In this document: positions 4,613 to 7,759 of the stretch, piece by piece | How positions within the stretch are numbered: the stretch's first letter is position 1 | How the letters are laid out: every line of letters begins with the position of its first letter | DNA from: Lachnospiraceae bacterium | Lineage (GTDB): Bacteria > Bacillota > Clostridia > Lachnospirales > Lachnospiraceae | Reading direction: 5' to 3' | DNA: 7,759 nucleotides | Assembly (NCBI GenBank): GCA_017437205.1 | Contig: JAFSBP010000225.1 | Location: 1 to 7,759, forward strand | Position numbers and translations under genes: made by a program | Notes under the pieces: generated by a model | Told to the model about the DNA's origin: nothing | The model's database searches: none | What the model saw: the letters and a program-made list of their open reading frames with translations, nothing else

Positions 4613-7600
4613 ATGGAGAAGTGGAGAATGCGCCCGGTGCCGGCAGGCAAGGGTGTGCGAATGAGCTACTCACGGCAGAAGGATGTGCTCCAGATGCCGA
4701 ATCTGATTGAGATTCAGAAAGATTCTTATCAGTGGTTTTTGGACGAGGGATTGAAGGAAGCGTTTGCGGATATCTCTCCCATTGCAGATTTCAGCGGTCA
4801 TCTGAGCCTGGAATTTGTAGATTTCGTTCTGCGTAAAGATGATATAAAGTATACTATTGCGGAGTGTAAGGAGAGAGACGCGACATATGCGGCTCCGCTG
4901 TCCGTGAAGGTTCGTCTTTTGAATAAGGATACGAATGAAATCAGTGAGCATGACATCTTCATGGGTGATATGCCTCTGATGACGGATACCGGTTCCTTCG
5001 TAATCAACGGTGCTGAGCGTGTTATTGTCAGTCAGTTGGTACGTTCCCCCGGTATATATTATGGTATTGGTCATGACAAGATCGGTAAGAGACTGTTCTC
5101 CAGTACCGTTATTCCCAACCGTGGTGCATGGCTGGAGTACGAGACTGACTCCAACGATGTTTTCTTCGTGCGCGTTGACCGTACCAGAAAGGTGCCGGTT
5201 ACTGTATTGGTACGTGCACTCGGCGTGGGAACAAATGCTGAGATCCGCGAGCTGTTTGGCGAGGAACCGAAGATTGAGGCCAGCATTATGAAAGACCCTT
5301 CTGTCTCTGAGCGTGCGCCTCAGGGAAGCTACGAGGAGGGTCTGTTGGAGCTGTATAAGAAGATCAGACCCGGCGAGCCGCTCTCTGTGGACAGTGCAGC
5401 CAGCCTGATGAATGCGATGTTCTTCGATCCCAGACGCTACGATTTGGCGAAGGTTGGTCGCTATAAGTTTAATAAGAAGCTTCATTTTAAGTTCCGTCTG
5501 GCGGGACAGATTTTGGCAGACAGCGTGGTAAACGAGGAGACCGGTGAGATTATCGCTGAAGCAGGCGAGCGTGTATCGAAGCGTTTGGCAGTGGACATCC
5601 AGAATTCCGGCGTTCCTCATGTTTGGGTTGACTGTGAAGGTCGCCGCGTGAAGGTTCTCTCTAATATGATGGTAGATCTGGATGCTTATGTGGATGCGGA
5701 TCCCGCAGAGCTTGGTATCACTGAGATGGTCTACTATCCCGTGCTGAAGCAGATGATGGAGGAGCACTCTGACATCGAGGAACTGAAGGAAGTGATTCGC
5801 AGAAACGTATCCCTTCTGGTACCGAAGCATATTACGAAGGAAGATATCTTTGCTTCCATTAACTATAATATTCATCTTGAGTATGGTATCGGAAATTCTG
5901 ACGATATTGACCATTTGGGCAACCGTCGTATCCGTGCTGTAGGTGAGCTTTTACAGAACCAGTACCGCATCGGTCTGTCCCGTCTGGAACGTGTGGTTCG
6001 TGAGCGTATGACCACTCAGGATCTGGAGGGCATCACTCCTCAGGCACTGATTAATATTAAGCCTGTGACCGCAGCGGTGAAGGAGTTCTTCGGAAGCTCC
6101 CAGCTGTCTCAATTTATGGATCAGAATAACCCGCTGTCCGAGCTGACTCATAAACGCCGTCTGTCCGCGTTGGGACCGGGCGGTCTGTCACGTGACCGTG
6201 CAGGTTTCGAGGTTCGAGATGTTCACTACTCCCACTACGGACGTATGTGCCCCATTGAGACCCCCGAGGGTCCGAACATCGGTCTGATTAACTCACTGGC
6301 AAGCTATGCACGTGTAAATGAGTACGGTTTTGTTGAGGCGCCTTACCGCGTGGTAGACAAGACCGATCCTTCCAACCCGAAGGTTACCGATGAGGTAGTA
6401 TATCTGACCGCTGATGAGGAAGATAACTATGTTGTAGCACAGGCGAACGAGCCCTTGGATGAGAACGGACACTTTGTGAACAATAACGTATCCGGTCGTT
6501 TTCGCGAGGAAACATCTTCCTTCGAGAAGAAACGTATCGACCTGATGGACGTTTCCCCTAAGATGGTATTCTCCGTTGCTACCGCGATGATTCCTTTCCT
6601 GCAGAACGACGATGCTAACCGTGCGCTGATGGGATCCAACATGCAGCGTCAGGCAGTGCCGTTGATGAATACCGAGGCACCTGTTGTAGGTACCGGTATG
6701 GAGGGCAAGGTTGCCGTTGACTCCGGTGTGTGCGTAGTGGCAAAGAATGCAGGTATCGTTGAGCGTTCCGCATCCAACGAAATTATTATCCGTCGTGAGG
6801 ATGGTGGACGTGATGAGTACCACCTGATCAAATTTAAGAGAAGCAACCAGTCCAACAGCTACAACCAGAAGCCTATCGTAAATAAGGGTGACAGGGTTGA
6901 GGCAGGCGATGTGATCGCGGACGGTCCTTCCACCCATGACGGCGAGATTGCTTTGGGCAAGAACCCGCTGATTGGCTTTATGACCTGGGAAGGCTATAAC
7001 TACGAGGATGCAGTCCTCTTGTCTGAGCGCCTTGTACAGGATGATGTATATACTTCTATCCACATTGAGGAGTATGAGTCTGAGTCCAGAGACACCAAGC
7101 TCGGACCGGAGGAGATCACCCGTGATGTTCCCGGTGCCGGCGAGGATGCATTGAAGGATTTGGATGACCGCGGTATTATCCGCATCGGTGCGGAGGTTCG
7201 CACCGGAGATATTTTGGTTGGTAAGGTTACCCCTAAGGGCGAGACCGAGCTGACCGCAGAGGAAAGACTGCTTCGCGCGATCTTCGGTGAGAAGGCGCGT
7301 GAGGTAAGAGACACCTCCTTGAAGGTGCCTCACGGTGCATACGGAATCGTCGTTGATGCCAAGGTATTCACCAGAGAGAACGGAGATGATCTGTCTCCGG
7401 GCGTAAATCAGAAGGTTCGCGTTTATATCGCACAGAAGAGAAAGATCTCTGTCGGTGATAAGATGGCAGGACGTCACGGTAACAAGGGTGTTGTTTCCCG
7501 CGTGCTTCCCGTTGAGGATATGCCTTTCCTGCCTAACGGTCGTCCGCTGGATATCGTACTGAACCCTCTGGGCGTACCTTCCCGTATGAACATCGGACAG

Positions 7601-7741
7601 GTTCTTGAGATCCATCTGTCCCTGGCAGCGAAGGTTCTTGGCTTCAATATCGCGACTCCCGTATTTGACGGAGCGAACGAGATTGATATCCAGGATACGC
7701 TGGAGCTGGCAAATGATTATGTATTCATTTACCATCGGTAA
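4613..7741 (+). CDS. rpoB: RNA polymerase beta subunit, C-terminally truncated
   Basis: RpoB is the second-largest subunit of RNA polymerase and forms half of the active-site cleft. The 1042-residue frame carries the expected order: N-terminal [17 protein letters not shown]; protrusion and lobe; rifampicin pocket [17 protein letters not shown] (from 494) and [26 protein letters not shown] (546-557); [12 protein letters not shown] (794-805); and the active-site stretch [13 protein letters not shown] (947-959) with its lysines. Asp503, His513 and Ser518, equivalent to E. coli 516, 526 and 531, are wild type, so no rifampicin resistance is predicted at these sites. Homology runs to LELANDYV (residue 1037), then FIYHR and a stop. 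Bacillota RpoB is usually about 1190-1300 residues. Missing here are the C-terminal LHHLVDDKIHARSTGPYS-type region, the [20 protein letters not shown] motif and the clamp anchor, all essential. The preceding coding sequence is undamaged and strongly codon-biased. The break is therefore a junction (assembly, insertion or rearrangement) rather than gene decay. As written, the product would not work. Confidence 0.93.
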   Translation: MEKWRMRPVPAGKGVRMSYSRQKDVLQMPNLIEIQKDSYQWFLDEGLKEAFADISPIADFSGHLSLEFVDFVLRKDDIKYTIAECKERDATYAAPLSVKVRLLNKDTNEISEHDIFMGDMPLMTDTGSFVINGAERVIVSQLVRSPGIYYGIGHDKIGKRLFSSTVIPNRGAWLEYETDSNDVFFVRVDRTRKVPVTVLVRALGVGTNAEIRELFGEEPKIEASIMKDPSVSERAPQGSYEEGLLELYKKIRPGEPLSVDSAASLMNAMFFDPRRYDLAKVGRYKFNKKLHFKFRLAGQILADSVVNEETGEIIAEAGERVSKRLAVDIQNSGVPHVWVDCEGRRVKVLSNMMVDLDAYVDADPAELGITEMVYYPVLKQMMEEHSDIEELKEVIRRNVSLLVPKHITKEDIFASINYNIHLEYGIGNSDDIDHLGNRRIRAVGELLQNQYRIGLSRLERVVRERMTTQDLEGITPQALINIKPVTAAVKEFFGSSQLSQFMDQNNPLSELTHKRRLSALGPGGLSRDRAGFEVRDVHYSHYGRMCPIETPEGPNIGLINSLASYARVNEYGFVEAPYRVVDKTDPSNPKVTDEVVYLTADEEDNYVVAQANEPLDENGHFVNNNVSGRFREETSSFEKKRIDLMDVSPKMVFSVATAMIPFLQNDDANRALMGSNMQRQAVPLMNTEAPVVGTGMEGKVAVDSGVCVVAKNAGIVERSASNEIIIRREDGGRDEYHLIKFKRSNQSNSYNQKPIVNKGDRVEAGDVIADGPSTHDGEIALGKNPLIGFMTWEGYNYEDAVLLSERLVQDDVYTSIHIEEYESESRDTKLGPEEITRDVPGAGEDALKDLDDRGIIRIGAEVRTGDILVGKVTPKGETELTAEERLLRAIFGEKAREVRDTSLKVPHGAYGIVVDAKVFTRENGDDLSPGVNQKVRVYIAQKRKISVGDKMAGRHGNKGVVSRVLPVEDMPFLPNGRPLDIVLNPLGVPSRMNIGQVLEIHLSLAAKVLGFNIATPVFDGANEIDIQDTLELANDYVFIYHR

Positions 7742-7743
7742 AT
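7727..7743 (+). repeat. Perfect 7-bp inverted repeat at the rpoB break point
   Basis: ATTTACC (7727-7733) and GGTAAAT (7737-7743) flank the three bases ATC. The right arm contains the premature TAA stop (7739-7741). The repeat begins about four bases after RpoB homology ends. Only 16 bases follow it, and they show nothing recognisable. Confidence 0.6.
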
Positions 7744-7759
7744 CCGTAGGAACTCCAGG

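Noticed and set aside
6293..7735. A 480-codon open frame on the minus strand inside rpoB, and a 414-codon one at 4670-5914
   Set aside because: Both are fully antisense to rpoB, have no recognisable domains or ribosome binding site, and arise from the strong codon bias of rpoB leaving few stops in the opposite frame.
7723..7759. The shifted frame at the window end reads IGKSVGTPG, faintly like the RpoC motif QSIGEPG
   Set aside because: The match is a handful of residues and could be chance; the window ends before it can be tested. A programmed frameshift is also unsupported, because the shifted frame does not continue RpoB.

Overview
The window looks like a chromosomal segment of a low-to-mid GC Bacillota, most likely a Lachnospiraceae-type Clostridia. 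This rests on the wording of the RpoB, GlmM and HflX proteins, the strong GGAGG-type ribosome binding sites and the TTGACA/TATAAT-type promoters. It is inference from recalled family sequences, not from a search. No phage, transposase, CRISPR array, tRNA or rRNA is visible.

Layout. Bases 1-120 are non-coding and hold an imperfect hairpin followed by a strong bidirectional terminator. Bases 143-1300 (+) are a damaged hflX ribosome-associated GTPase gene: its first residues are missing and an in-frame TAG at 881-883 splits the GTPase domain. Convergent to it, 1322-1822 (-) encodes a small sigma-70 family (ECF-like) sigma factor. The divergent region 1823-2030 holds a plus-strand terminator, candidate promoters for both flanking genes and a 15-bp palindrome at the start site of the next gene. 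Then come rfbA (2031-2909, glucose-1-phosphate thymidylyltransferase) and glmM (2940-4289, phosphoglucosamine mutase), probably one transcript ending at the terminator 4362-4414. Bases 4290-4612 hold that terminator, an A/T-rich UP-like tract, a near-consensus promoter and an untranslated leader. rpoB (4613-7741) fills the rest. Its protein matches the RNA polymerase beta subunit for about 1037 residues, then changes to a short unrelated tail and a stop, so roughly the last 150-250 residues are absent.

How the genes relate. rfbA and glmM both make activated hexose phosphates for the cell envelope: dTDP-glucose for deoxysugar/rhamnose polymers, and glucosamine-1-phosphate for UDP-GlcNAc, peptidoglycan and teichoic acids. 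The sigma factor and rpoB both belong to transcription, but nothing in the sequence ties them together.

The main oddities are the two broken genes at the edges of the window. Truncated rpoB is surprising because the missing part is essential, and the break coincides with a perfect 7-bp inverted repeat 16 bases from the window end. An assembly or recombination junction is the simplest explanation; an insertion or rearrangement is the interesting alternative. I did not find convincing evidence of a wholly new biological system.
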